From assembly GCA_013396915.1 (NCBI GenBank), contig VWZL01001289.1:1-64000 (forward strand): 64,000 nucleotides of DNA, given 5' to 3'. The notes beneath the pieces were generated by a model. That model was not told the origin of the DNA. It worked only from the letters and a program-made list of their open reading frames with translations, and did not search any database. Origin of the DNA: Stercorarius parasiticus. Taxonomy: Eukaryota > Chordata > Aves > Charadriiformes > Stercorariidae. The translations under genes and the position numbers were made by a program. Below, in pieces: positions 25,976 to 38,758 of the stretch; the stretch's first letter is position 1, and the number at the start of each line of letters is the position of its first letter.

Positions 25976-26031
25976 TTCTTGTCAGTAGTTTGCTTTAATG
26001 CACCACCTCTCAGATTGCAGAGACAACATTC
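25976..26031 (-). CDS. KDM4C: KDM4C-like exon: start of extended PHD
   Basis: This is a 56-nt minus-strand exon between the acceptor 'cttttag' and the donor 'gtaagt'. It opens in phase 0 and reads 'ECCLCNLRGGALKQTTDKK' with the last codon split (two bases here, one in the next exon). The C-C-x-C cluster and 'NLRGGAL' are the hallmark opening of the extended PHD finger of JMJD2/KDM4 proteins, which lies next to the tandem Tudor domains and helps fold the chromatin-binding half. It was too short to appear as a free-standing frame. It was found by reading for the family motif, and its splice sites and phase fit both neighbours exactly. Confidence 0.93.
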
Positions 26032-26700
26032 CTAAAAGTAAAAAGTGTAGAAAAAAGTGAGCTTTATTGACTGGTTACAAATGAGGTTTATTCAGCTGAT
26101 CTTAAGGATATGTAAATTGTTAATGTAATTAATTACTGGGTTACAACCTGCCACATATAATCATTGCATTTCCTTACAGGAAAAATACAGGAATACAAGA
26201 ACGAAGAGAACCAACTCAAAAGAGCTAAAGACAAATAAATTTTAAGTATTACTTTTAAACAAAGTGATAGAATCACTTTGAAAGTGATACCAAATAAAAA
26301 GACATTTAATCAGCACTGCCATAGAAAGGCTGGAATTGCCATGCAGCTTACTAAAGTAAAACAAAGTAAAATGACACATAATTAGTTTAATAGAAGTTAC
26401 CGAGAAACTGACTTACAAGTCATTGATCCAATTCAAATACCTTCAAAACCTGCTTGTTTCGACAGTTCTCAAATTTATAAACCTCCAAGATATGTGGCAG
26501 GTTATACTTTTGCAAAAGTTCCCTTTGCTGCAGTACACCTTCACTGCCTTGATCTTCAGTACAACTCCACCTGCTTTGAGGGCACTGAGGAAGGCATACA
26601 TATATCTGGTTCCCAGATAATACTGCCAAACAAATAGGGCTTTTCCCACCTCTACTTAAAACTGTGCCTTTGAACAGACACACAGGCTTTTCTCCTCTAC

Positions 26701-26739
26701 AACCCTTCTCTCTCTCTTCCCAACCCTTCTCTCTCTCTT
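26701..26739 (+). repeat. Short 21-bp tandem duplication, CT-rich
   Basis: 'aacccttctctctctcttcc' plus c at 26701-26721 is repeated immediately over 18 bases. It is a local slippage duplication in a pyrimidine-rich stretch. Confidence 0.85.
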
Positions 26740-28271
26740 CAGTCTCCTCCTTTTCTCAATCTATCGTTTCCTTTTTTTTTAATCTTTTTTTCCACGTCCC
26801 TTCACAGGAACAGGTAAGAAAGTGTTTCCAATGTTGGTTATTTTTCTTCCTGTCTCCATTTTTCTGGTTTCTACCAAGAAAAAAATGCACAAAATGAAGT
26901 CAAGATACCCTGTGGCTGAATATCTATACTCAGAAAGAGAGGTTGTCTCCTGAACTTCTAAATTTAAGTTGCCATTGCAGGGGAAAAACAAACAAAACAA
27001 AAAACTTCTCTGTCAAAGAGAGATCACATCAACAAACTTCATGTCGTTCCAGATTCACATGCCAAATTCAGTTTAATGTACCACCTCCTGTTTTAGTTTC
27101 AAATCATTACCCTTTGTGATGCTGTTCAACCACCACACATAACCACCCCCTTGTTACCTACACGTAATTATCTTCCAAATATTTGTAGACTCTTAGGATA
27201 TCCGAACCTCTTGGTGTATTTTTTGCCAAACTATACTTATTAAATTCCCTTAACTCGCCAAGGTGATTCAAATCATCTTCACATTCTCTTTCCATCTGTT
27301 GCCCTTTGGATGTCATTAGGATAATGAAGTGCTGCCATCTACACAGGCATACTCTCAAGCTAGGTGAGGAACCATTGCTATCTTTCTTATCCTGAATATA
27401 TTTTGGTTTCAAACAACATCACTTGGAAAATTTACTGAACTACACAGGCATGAAATAAAGACTTTCCTAAACTACATGCTAAGGAATCACATTATTAAGG
27501 CTTTATACACCTTAATTCACCATGCTGAAATTAGTCTGAGATAATAAAACAAAAACTGCACTAAACAGTTAATGGGCACTGTGCACAGTTTCCAGTAAAG
27601 TATCACTTACAATCATGGGAAATTTGCTTCTAATTGGCATTCAGTTCTCAAAGGCAAGCACTTGCATGTGAACACTACAGCCTGAAACAGTCTGCAGATC
27701 TTTAAACCTACCTGGAAATCCTGAGGACTACCTTAGCACAACCACAGAGTAATCCTACAGCACTGCATCCTCTTCAGTGCGATTCACCTTAGAATCTTGC
27801 TTACAAATCAGCAGAGGAAATATCTATTTCTTCATCTCCTCCTTTGAGTGATCTGGACAACCTGAGTGAATGGGTCATCTTTTCTGCTATCAGTGATGTT
27901 TATCTTTATAACGATAAACAGGAATTGACCACCACCATAGTGAGATACTGACCAGGAGAACGGGTCCAGCCTGTTTGTTTTATGCACGACAGTTGGAGGT
28001 GCAAGATAAAACCAGCAAAATACATGGGTACACATCTCTGTGACTACATGAGAGTGATAAAATAAATGAGCCAAGCAGCATAGAAAGTAATACTTAAAAT
28101 GGAACAGCCATTCAGGAAGAGGCAAATACCACGATTTCCTAAAAAAGTACTTCTCGAAGATCTGATCCCCAACTCATTTGCAGTTCTGCAGGTGCGTGAA
28201 GCTTACAATGTAGAGGTAGAATAACATCTGCAGACTGGGGAACAGAGCCTGAGTCTGACTCAATAGAAACC

Positions 28272-28304
28272 TTTTTTTTTTTTTTTTTGGGGGGGGGGGG
28301 AGGG
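28272..28304 (+). repeat. Homopolymer switch T17-G12
   Basis: Seventeen T are followed directly by twelve G and then aggg. It is simple sequence whose exact length is uncertain because homopolymers are error-prone. The G-run could form a G-quadruplex. Confidence 0.85.
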
Positions 28305-28812
28305 CTGGGGGGAAGCTTTGTTCTCCACTTGCAAATTTAAAAGTTCAGTGGATCCCCCACCTGTGGATCCCTCACATTTACTTATTTCTTTTTTTAAATT
28401 GAGGCACTTTCTTCCTATTTGACATAAAAATCCTTTAACTGACTGCTTCTGTTTTGCAGGGGGTTTGCCCCTATTTTATGAGCTTTGATGTTCTTATGCC
28501 AGCTTACTTTGAAATTCATTACCTGTATAATACTGATCTCTTCCTGCTTCTAATAGGTATTTTTTTACTTTTAAGGAAAACCTTAGGTTTGATCATCTAC
28601 TGTGTAACTTATTAATGCAACTAGAGAGAGTCCAAGGCCCTAAAGAAGTTCCAGAACTCAATTAAGCTAAAACACATAAGATGTTGCCAGCAGATGCCTT
28701 CTGAACGTTAACTGTCTCTTAACAGCTGTAAAAAAACTGAATTCTGAATTAGACAGTGCAAGAGACAGAACTCATAATCCTTACCTACTAACAGCAGAGC
28801 TTTCACACTAGG

Positions 28813-28862
28813 TTAAAAAAAAGAAAAGAGAAGAAAAAAAAAAAGAGAAGGGGGAAAGAAAT
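28813..28862 (+). repeat. A-rich purine tract
   Basis: A-runs interrupted only by G, ending in 'gaagggggaaag'. It is a low-complexity tract with no element body recognised. Confidence 0.75.
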
Positions 28863-30924
28863 GCAGCCCAGAGAAAAGAGAAGGTGGCTGTAAATATCCT
28901 CATTACCAGCTAGAAAAAGATTTCCCCTCTGCAGGACCTATAGTAACAAAATTTAATCCCTTCTCAAAAACCACCTACACAAATCATTTGTGAGTAGACA
29001 GTGGTGGTGGGTAATAACTGTTCACTGTCTCCTGGATACAGGATATAACAACTTAGGCCTATATGAACTAGAAAATTTCAACAGTGTTCATAGCAGACCT
29101 GGGTGGGAAGGACCCAGGTCTTTAAACCCATTAAATCCATTTTGTAAATCAGGCCTGCATTGTCTAAACTATTGCCTATATTGTCCTATATCCATTCAAC
29201 ATGGCTATTACTTTACCTCCAGTTTCAACATAATGCAAGCAAAGAAAACACAAGGGATCTGATATTTAGAAAGACTAATATTCCTAATATGGGTATACCT
29301 GCCATGGATGACAGCAAAATCACATGTACAGTAATTATTATCCTTGTTCTCAAAGATAAAGAGAGAGCGTCTGTGCATCCATGTGTGTCTGCTGTCAGCC
29401 TGTATGTAAAAATCAGGTTAGGAACAGACTTCATTGTAGAGCATCACCTTAGAATATATCCAATCTCTGATTCACTACTACTTTGCAAATCCTTTAAACA
29501 AGTATTTTTGTCATATGTATTTGCATTATATAATAATTTCTTAAGCATATTATTTTACACTTATCTAAATGAAATCTTAGACCATTTTTAATTCCCCATC
29601 TGCTTAAAAAATCTCCATAACATTCTAGAATTACAAAGAAAAGTCTCTTCCAGTGTCTGTATAAAGTAAGACATCTCCATATAATTCGCAAGGTTTAGCA
29701 CGCTAATGCTCACTTCATCTTTTAGCCTTTTAGTGGAGACAATGCATTTTTTTTCATAACAATACACATCATATCCACAGTTTCTGGACTAAACAATTCC
29801 CCTTGCTTACAATGAAAATGCATTTTGCAACCAGGATTCATAATCTCGTTTATTTTTCATTTCTCTGTTTCAATCACTGCTAGAAAGTGCAGCAAAAGCC
29901 TGAAGTCAATGTGGATTAACCATGCTTCCTTTGCTATATATAACCAAAAGACAGATCACCTTTTTTGGAATGATACGCCACTACTCAGCCATAGTTGCAT
30001 ATTAATTATTGTTGCGTGGATAAATACCACGCAAAAAACAAGCCTGTTCGCACTCACTTGTGTTTTAAAATGAATGCATTCCGTTGTCTTTGACTATTTT
30101 TTACACTGCCAAAATTCAAAGTCATATTGACAGTAATGCTGATAAAAAGCAGTTTTCACACTTCCATATTTGCATACTTACTTCATCAGCAATAGCATTC
30201 TGTATGACATAGGAAAGCTGCTTGACACAGCAAGACCATAGAGGTTAGCCAAGCCATAGCAGAGGGATATGTAGTAAGTCATATAATGGTTATTCTTATG
30301 GACAACTGTGAACAAGCCCCACATGTCCCCATTTTTGTTAAACTGCTGTTTCTCCTTTCCTCTAAGACTCTGTAAATTACAATGGCATCTCCAAAGAATT
30401 GTATTTATGCAGTTAATTTAAATATATAACTTACATCAGTGGAAGAAGACAGGGTAAAATAAAATGTATGTTATTTCTAATGAATTACATCTGACGCATT
30501 TTCAACAACTTCCTTGTAAAACGTAGTCTCCATAATCAACTTAACAATCTCTAACAGCTCTTTGACATCCCTGCCATTAGGAAATTTTTCATAACAGCTG
30601 ACCTGAAGATTCCCTGCTGTAGCTTAACGCCTTTTTCTTTTTACTTTATGCATCATAAACATGCGAAAGAGATTGTTCCTTTCCTTTTTTGTCATTTTTC
30701 ATCTACAGCCCCTCAGTAGGTTAAACAACCACAACTTTTTACCTACTGTCTTCACCTGCGGCCATGTTTTCCCCTCTGAAATGCGATGAGGGCAAAGCCT
30801 CAGTGATGTCAGGCAAAGCATGTTTAGTTGATACACCCTGCATCCCACATCCAGGGAGATGTGTTCACACAGTGTTCACCTTTGTTCTGCAGTGACTTGC
30901 TAAGCTCGTGCACTGTAACTTTCA

Positions 30925-31085
30925 GGACCCCTCCTAGAGCACTGGCTGGTATCATTGCTCCCCATTCCTTTGTGTTCTAGCTTCAGCATCTTGCATTTTT
31001 CCCTATTTAATTGCACCCTGTTTTCCAGAATATCTCAATATTTGTCGAGACCTTGTACGTTTCTGACTAACCTTACTTCACAGGC
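30925..31085 (-). mobile_element. Old CR1/L3-like LINE relic
   Basis: Read on the minus strand, 'gcaattaaatagggaaaaatgcaagatgctgaag' resembles the 'FN..KCK.L.L' thumb segment of CR1/L3-type reverse transcriptases, and a 'gctctaggaggggtcctgaaagt' stretch resembles the later 'EKDLGVLV' block. Similarity is low, as expected of an ancient copy. The boundaries are rough. Confidence 0.4.
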
Positions 31086-31090
31086 CTCCA

Positions 31091-31120
31091 AAAAAAAAAA
31101 AAAANAAAAAAAAAAAGAAG
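31091..31120 (+). repeat. Poly-A tract with one N
   Basis: A run of about 25 A interrupted by a single N at 31105. Its length and base content are unreliable. Confidence 0.85.
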
Positions 31121-31344
31121 AAAAGCTTGTATCAGGTAACATCAGCTGCAACAGCTTCTGCACAAGAGATAACTACACAGGCTGCGGTTGGTCGGGCCAG
31201 GAAAGAGAAGACAGTATGGTGTTTGAGAGACACCAGTAAAATCATGAGGACTTTGGAAGGGCTGGACTAAGTACTCCAATACAATAACTAGCTGGTTGCT
31301 ATCAAAGGAAAACAGAAAGCACCAGATAAAAAAAAAAAAAAAAA

Positions 31345-31418
31345 NNNNNNNNNNNNNNNNNNNNNNNNNNNNNNNNNNNNNNNNNNNNNNNNNNNNNNNN
31401 NNNNNNNNNNNNNNNNNN
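31345..31418. other. Assembly gap (74 N)
   Basis: The gap immediately follows a poly-A run (31328-31344). The missing sequence is unknown. Confidence 0.99.
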
Positions 31419-33706
31419 AGAAGCTGCGTAAGTTCATGAAAGAGAAATCCAACAAAGGTCACCTTTTACTTAGTAAGCACAAAGATGCTAAGGTAGTTTC
31501 TTATTTGTATGTTGTAGGAGACTGAGAGAGCATTAGGGAATGCTTGCGCAAGACCTACATTCTTCCCCAGGTATTCATTTCTGGCTGTGCTAGAGAGAGG
31601 GTAACAGAGCAGAACAGACTTTGGTTTAATTCATTATGGCAGACCTTACTACACTATGTAACCTGCCATTTTCAAGCTTTACAAAATATATTTTAAAAGG
31701 TTTTAGAAAAGATACCTAGGTATTAGGAAAATCCCATTACTTGGCACTGGTAAGTATACATTGCAATATATGGTATATATAATATATATTTAATTTCATT
31801 TTCACTTGTTTGTAAGGTTTGTGATTCTGAAAAAGAAACAGAATTCACTCACCAAACTTTATTATCTTACCATTATAATAAAGGTGAAGTGATAACTTTA
31901 TTATCACAGCTTTATTTGACAGTGATACCAGAATGAACCAATTCAAGTATACATTTTGGCTAGTGGTGTGAAGCACTGCAAGTATTGATAATGTCTTCAG
32001 CACTAAGTAGGACACTATTTATCCAGTTAACAACGTATTTCCACTTTTTTTTCATCAACTATTTTCCCTGTGTGTCTATTGACTGACTAGTGTCTAAAGG
32101 CACTCTAAAATCTAAGATAAGTGGTTAGGACAGGTTTTTTTCCCCCAGATATTTCCAGTAAGAGATCAGAACAGTTGTTTTCAGTTTTAAGAGTCAACTG
32201 CTACAAAGGTGTGTCACAATAATGCTGACTTACTAGTATCATTTAAAAGTCGCTGTTTGGTAGAAAATCGTAACTAATTACAACACACATCTAATCTTGA
32301 ACTCTGCTACAGCTAAGTCAAATAGGTACAAATTGTATGGCTAAAGCTGATAAATACCTTCTGTTTTCTTCAAGCCACTCCAGTGGGTTTTTTTAGAGGA
32401 ACGTTTGAATTGAAAATAGATACCCTTAGTCTTCCACCATCTCTCTCAATTGCCTTGTAATGCCCAAGGTTACGCTTCCTAATAGTATTAGCACAGATGT
32501 GTATTGGATATGACATTGCTGCCTTCTTGGCCACCTCATTTCTCCAGCTTATTTATATTTGTGTCTGTATTTATCCTTGTGTAAAGAGAAAAGGGTTGGT
32601 ATTTCTCTAAACACATTGGAAAATGCCATTTTCAGAAATGGTCCACTAATGAATATTTTAATTTTTACAGACCAGGGGAATAATTTTCACTCAGAAAATA
32701 GCTTTCGAGATTGCTTTATTTCAATTGAGAGACCGTTACTATATCTACTTCAAGTTATTACCTATTAAAATTAGCTTTTCCGAGACAAACTTCCATGTTT
32801 TTTTATAGACAAAATATTTCTAAAAATAATAAATTGCAGACAAATTGAGGGTTGTCTAGCAAAAGGATTCACTTTCCCGTCTGGGAGCATCATTTCTTAA
32901 CAGAGTTGCTAGATGCTGCCATTATAACTCACAGTCTTCAGTTGTATATAAATGTTGTCAAACTTCCACCATCATCCGCCTCAACAATGCCACAATTTTT
33001 ATTAATAATAGGAACTTTGAGAAAAGCGTTTCCATTTTTTTTTTAAGAAAATGTTACAGAAAAATCTTACTCTATCCAAAAGTATAAACCATTATAAATT
33101 CTTTTAGCACTTTGTAAATGCTTAAAGTTCACACTGATTGAGGAAGCTGAGTAATTCCATCAAAGGGAAATCCATCACAGGTTCGTATTTATTTAATATG
33201 TAGTCACATATTTGACTGCAAGCTTGAAGTAGGTTCTTGAAAGTTGAAGGTGGCCACACTTCCGCTAAGGATGAACTTTGTACTCTTTCATATGCATTCA
33301 AATGTGTTCAAGACATCCACCTTTCGGAATTTAAAGTTTGCACACCATCAGCTACTGAATTTCCACATTTTTGTAGCCTAGTCCTGCAAACATTCAGTTT
33401 GCCCTGCCCTTGATTCAGGAATGGCCTAGAATTTCCTTGCAATTGCAGCTCCCAGGTCATGCCAGGCTGAGGCAACAGTATATAGGGCAAGTAGTCTTTT
33501 TTTTGTGCTGTCCATGACACAGCATTATTGAGAACAGTGATCTGCAAGAATCCAAAAGGCAGGAGAGAGTTGGCTGGGATAAGGGAACTTGGAAAAGGTG
33601 AGGGAAGAGAGGTGAGATGGGGAATGGGAACAGGGAGGGCAGTTCGCAGCCAGAGAAGGAATGGGAACTGGTGGGGCTGAGGCTGAAAGAAGAATCAAAA
33701 CACTGA

Positions 33707-33730
33707 TTTAGTCCAGGTAACTGGACTAAA
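33707..33730. repeat. Perfect 10-bp inverted repeat, 4-nt loop
   Basis: 'tttagtccag' is followed by 'gtaa' and its exact complement 'ctggactaaa'. It is a potential hairpin with no recognised family. Confidence 0.8.
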
Positions 33731-34323
33731 AATAACTCCCACACTTGGCAGGGGGGCCTACATGTCCCTTCTCATTAGAACGTGCATATCTGTAGTAAAA
33801 AACATGTATAAAGTATGAAATGGAGACCGTTACATTACTGAAAACTAAGTATTTCTGCAATAGTGGTTATTGGCCACTAAGTTTTGGAAAATTTTTACAG
33901 TACAAAAAGCAACTGTTTACAGGCATCTGAACAAGAAAGATTACAGACAATTTCCCCTTTGAAGAGAAGTCCAAAGAACTAAGATTAGCTGTTTTAAAAA
34001 ATAAATAAATAAGTATTGAAACTAGGTAAGAAATGCAAAACTGATCATTTTTCCTGAAAAATATAATGAGACTGTGAAAGTCACAGTCAGAGGATAACAC
34101 TGAAGCTAAACGCTTAGCAAACACACAAACAAAAATGGAATGATGGTATTTCTACTGATAAAAAATATGTAGGAGCATTCCTATTATTATAAGACAATGG
34201 TTGGAAGTGACAGTTAGATTTAAAACTGAACATCTTTAGATTAAAATTTGTATCTTCAAGAAAACAGCCCAGCACCAGCTGTCCAGAGCAGGATATCCTG
34301 TTACTGGCTACTTCCACCTTCTT

Positions 34324-34720
34324 TTAATCCCTCAATGATGTTGGAGTAGTACTCCTGGAGATCAGATACGGTCTTGAGGACAAATTTAGATTTGGTTGGT
34401 GGAGTTTCTCTGGTCCAATTCCAGCTCCAAGCAGGGCCAGAATCAAAGCTGCATCTGACTGAAATCCTGCTTCACCCTGCAGGGAATGGACAACCCCTTC
34501 CTTGGTAAGACGAGAATACCCACACAGCTGGAAGTGCCCAAAGCTATCAAGTCTTTTCACATGGATACCAGTAGCAAAGGTTGACTTGGTGAACTGCAAC
34601 GAAGGGAATCTGAGGTCAAAATGGACTTTGGGTCTGAGCATTATGGCACTTAGGTTATGAAAGTATTTTCCAAGTTTAAAGGTCTTCAATTCAGTTTCTG
34701 TGACAGCATCAGAGAAACTC
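34324..34720 (-). pseudogene. Orphan coding-like block, possible retrocopy
   Basis: I do not recognise this protein. The minus strand is open for more than 120 codons, starting 'TELKTFKLGKYFHNL' and containing 'PKVHFDLRFPSLQFTK' and 'KRLDSFGHFQLCGYS'. Near 34400 the more protein-like reading moves to another frame, 'SFDSGPAWSWNWTRE', and ends 'VSDLQEYYSNIIEGLKE' before a stop close to 34325. An acceptor-like 'gatgctgtcacag' lies directly upstream, near 34705. The base composition is richer in G+C than the surrounding intron. The two complementary frames suggest a frameshifted processed pseudogene or an old terminal exon. No poly-A tail is evident downstream. A chance frame cannot be excluded. 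Confidence 0.35.
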
Positions 34721-37700
34721 AGTATTTACAAACCTGTTAAAATATGTTGTGTCAAACACCGGTTTTTACAAGCAACACGTATCCTGTTACTAGACTAATA
34801 TCAAAACCAGAAAGAAATATCATGCTCTCCATCTCCAAGTTCACACATTCTTACCATCAGCATTTATAAGTAATTCTCCCGGTAAGTCACCTTCTGCAGA
34901 GAAGGTTCAAGAAAATCCATATTAAAATAAGAATAATAAAAAAATAAAAAAATCAGGCCTTACTTTTCTGAAAAGAGGAAAAAAAAAGAAAATTTGTTTT
35001 TAACCCTTCCTGCTATAGCTAGATTTTTATGCACAAAAATTTCTTTTTATTAAGAATACCCAAATGCTTTTAAAGCTTGGTAGCTAACATCAGTCTGAAA
35101 ATTAAGACACTGTATACAAACTCGCATGTAGTGAAGTTAATTTTGGCAGAAAACAGGAGTTCATAATGGAAATGCTGACACTGTATCAGTGAGAAAGGCA
35201 TCACTATAAAAAGATTGTTCAAAATCATTATTTTCAGTAGGGTGAAATAGGCCAGTTTCTGAGCTGGAAATGCAGAAAGCTCTTATGTGCCACTTTTCTG
35301 ATACCTTGCAAAAAAGAAAAAAACCCAAAACCTTCAACTGATGTAATGGGCTACTCTAAACACAAACAACACAAAAGTCTGAATATCAATAGTAAAATAC
35401 AAAGCATGAAAAAGCTCATCTACAGAAAAAATAATTCTGCTAAGCTGTCTAATGCTTGCTATTCAACATAAGATCTGTTCTCAAAATCAGTGCCAACTGA
35501 CCAGATTAGCTGATGAACTATTTCTGTAGCGCTACGGAGGGTTAGAATAACGTGTGAAAAGTCATGCAGCTTCCTTAGTAGCCTTATTAACAGCTAGCTT
35601 ACTATGAAGTAAGGCATTAAAGTACATTTACCCTTTTCCTTACTTGCTCTTCTTTCTCTTTCCTGTCCCAAATGCTTTTGTCCTCTGAATAATAAAAGTA
35701 CTTATGTTTATGTACTATAGCTACTAGGTGACCACATCCTCGCACATTGTACAGTACGTTGCATTCTCTATAACACCAGTCATTATTCTTCCTGACTTCA
35801 CTAGCTTCCTTTAGCTGAAACATTTAAGATTAATGAGGAATTTGTTCTCAATCAAGGCACTTTGTATGAATACAGTTACACTTTCAGGAGCCATGCAGAT
35901 GACTTGTTTAATATTATTTGATTTTTTAATTGTTTTAGGGGATTGATTTATGGCTATTTTTTGTCCATTAGCATAGACAAATTAGGTATCACTCTCCTTT
36001 TTTCTCAAGAACCGCTATTAAACATGAACTACTGCCTAGCGGAATACAAAGATACGCTATATTATCAAGGATCCAAGTGCATCCTGGAAGCTGAAAATTT
36101 GACACAAAATATTGTAAAGCATACTATTTCAGCTTCTTAGAGACATTGCAACTACTAGAAAGCAGTATGCTTCTGAATCTCAAAAGCGGTTTCTCCTGAT
36201 AATATAAAATAGAATCAGAGAAAAGTCTGGCTCTGTAAATCTGAGTCCACTGGGACATTTTTCTATTCCTATATTTTAATGGTGTTCATACCTGTGATTC
36301 ACACATCGTGCAGTTTCATTCAGCTACTAATATAGCTCTCATTTCTATAGTGCTCTCATACTTAGGTGCTTTGCAAAATCATACTGATAAAACAAAAACC
36401 TAGGAGAGACCAAATTTTCTATAGAGATAACATAACTGCCGGGAGTTTAAGAAAGTATCATTTAACAGAACTAAAACCAATACTTAACTGTGTAAGGAGA
36501 GGAATGAGAAGGAACTTTCCCTCCCAAGAAATGAATTCTGAACTTTGAACCAATGTTTGTAACAATGTTTCATAATTTCCAATTTATTCTCCACAGCACA
36601 AAACTTTTCTTTCTTCTTGTTTTCCAATCAACCTTCCCTCCATGATTTAAAGCCTTACTCAGAAGTGAATTCCTCAGACAGGCCTTTCTCAGCCAAGTCT
36701 CCTCCTTCTAGGAATCAACATGAAGAGAAAGGAAAACAATTTCAGACATTCAGGAAGCTGGAGTTTCAGGCCACAGGTATTTTCTGATAATTAAATCTTT
36801 TCATTTTGTGCACTTTACTGATGCAAGAATTGAATTTTTAAAGGCATGTGGATATATAATTCCCACAGTGAGTCAAACCACAGTTTTGCAACTTCTGCAA
36901 CAGCTGCAGTTTTTAGGAATGCTTATCCTGAACAAGAATTTAGATGACTATGATTTTTTTCATTCGAAGTCTGAACCGTGCTAGTTAGAATCTAAAATAC
37001 ACCCACTCTATATCCCCTACAGTAAAAAAAAAAAAAATCATGCATATAAGTAATTTTCTTTAATTACATCTCCCACTCCACAGAAATTTATGGTACTACA
37101 CAGCAATTTAAAATACAATTAAAATATTACATGTATAACAACAGATTTAGAAAAAATTAAATGAAAAAAATGATTCAAAAAAGAAACATGCATGTATTTC
37201 AAAGGTAGCATAAAACTTGCAGCTGCAGGTTGGCATGACTAACACAAATTGTAGATTTTTAATAGGGCAAGTAGTACTCTGGGCGGCAGTATATTCAATT
37301 AAGTTGTCTTTTTTTATAGAGGTACAGAAGATCGGTTAAAAGAGAACCACATTTATCTTAAATATAATGGTAAGATTAGGTAAAAGTATGGTACTATTTT
37401 GAAGTGAAAGCTGTTAGGATAATCTAAGGTTATTGTCTAAACTCTGAAAAGACAGAAACATTATCATAAAATGATAAATAGGACCAAAATAAGTATCAGC
37501 AATTCTTAATCATGCTGACGTCAGCGATGATGTTCCATACAAGCAAAAATGCACTAATAAATTTAAGTTGTATATCAAACTCCTAATTTTTTCTCCAAAG
37601 ATAACTACAGTCACATTTCTTTGCAAAGAATAATACTATTCAAATAGGCCAAACAGAACCATAGAAAAAAAACCCCTCAGTGTCTATTTTATCCTTCTGC

Positions 37701-38758
37701 CTCAAGGCACCATCAAGTCTTGTCAACTATTCCTGACAACGTGTTTTTAAAAATTGTGAAGGAGTAGATTCTACAAAATCTCTACATATCCTGTTCCAGT
37801 AGTTCACTCTTTTTAGTAATAAAAATTAGCAGAATTTCCTGGTATTAATATAAACTTCCACTGATGAAGTTTAAAGCTGTTACATGAGAGATGAGAGAAT
37901 GGCTATTGATTGTGTTCAACCTTGCCACACACATACTTTTACATGAGAGAATGCTACTTACTTCCTTTCTCTCTTACCTTGGCTATACTAAGAAGGTTAA
38001 TTCTTTTCAGTCCTCCCTTACGGAACAACCGAGGTCTATCAGGAATGATTAAAAGAATTTTGGATTTGTTTTTTTGCAGTTTCAGTTGCACCTCATGTTT
38101 ACTTCCATTCCATTCAGGCACATGCTTTTTTGAACAATGTGTTGAATGTTAGACACAGTTCTTCAGCTCTCATCAAAGCTGAAGAGAGCAGAAGGATTGT
38201 TCCACACATTTTTCAGGCTTTACTTCCAGTACAAGGCTTAAACATCCTGGTGGGATGTCTCAGGTTCTACAGAACTGGTGACTTATGTTCAGTTTATGAC
38301 CGGAGTGGTCACAATTGCAGCTAGCACCAGGAGCTACTGCTTAAGTAGGCATTCCCATCTTACGTATGTATAGTTGATAACTTCTCTGTAAGTATTGCAC
38401 CTATCTCTGTTGAATTCCATATGACTTATTTTACACTATTTCTTCAATATATTAATACTATTATTGTCCTACAAAATAGTAGGATACAATCCAAAACAGT
38501 AATCCTAATCCAAATTAGTAAACCTCAGCCTACTCAACGCCCAAGGCCCTTGGTACTTAGAGAAAATGCATCAGGAATGCTTCTTATTAATCCTTTCACT
38601 TCACTGAAATATTGAAATAACAAAATACTATTTTGAATGACAGCTGAAACACGTTTGATAGTTGTGAAAAAGCCTTTCATATATTCTGTAAATTTAACAC
38701 TTTGGTAGCTTCACATGAAATACACTCCCCCATCTCATGTCCAATCATCTTAAAGGGC

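Noticed and set aside
27158..27412. 84-codon minus-strand frame with 'GELREFNKYSLAKNTPRG'
   Set aside because: It looks somewhat protein-like, but I recognise no family, and it has no convincing acceptor and an in-frame stop right at the apparent donor.
29160..29591. 143-codon plus-strand frame
   Set aside because: Residue bias and lack of any motif suggest chance.
33457..33744. 95-codon minus-strand frame rich in Ser, Pro and Phe
   Set aside because: It is produced by the G/A-rich tract on the opposite strand and is low complexity.
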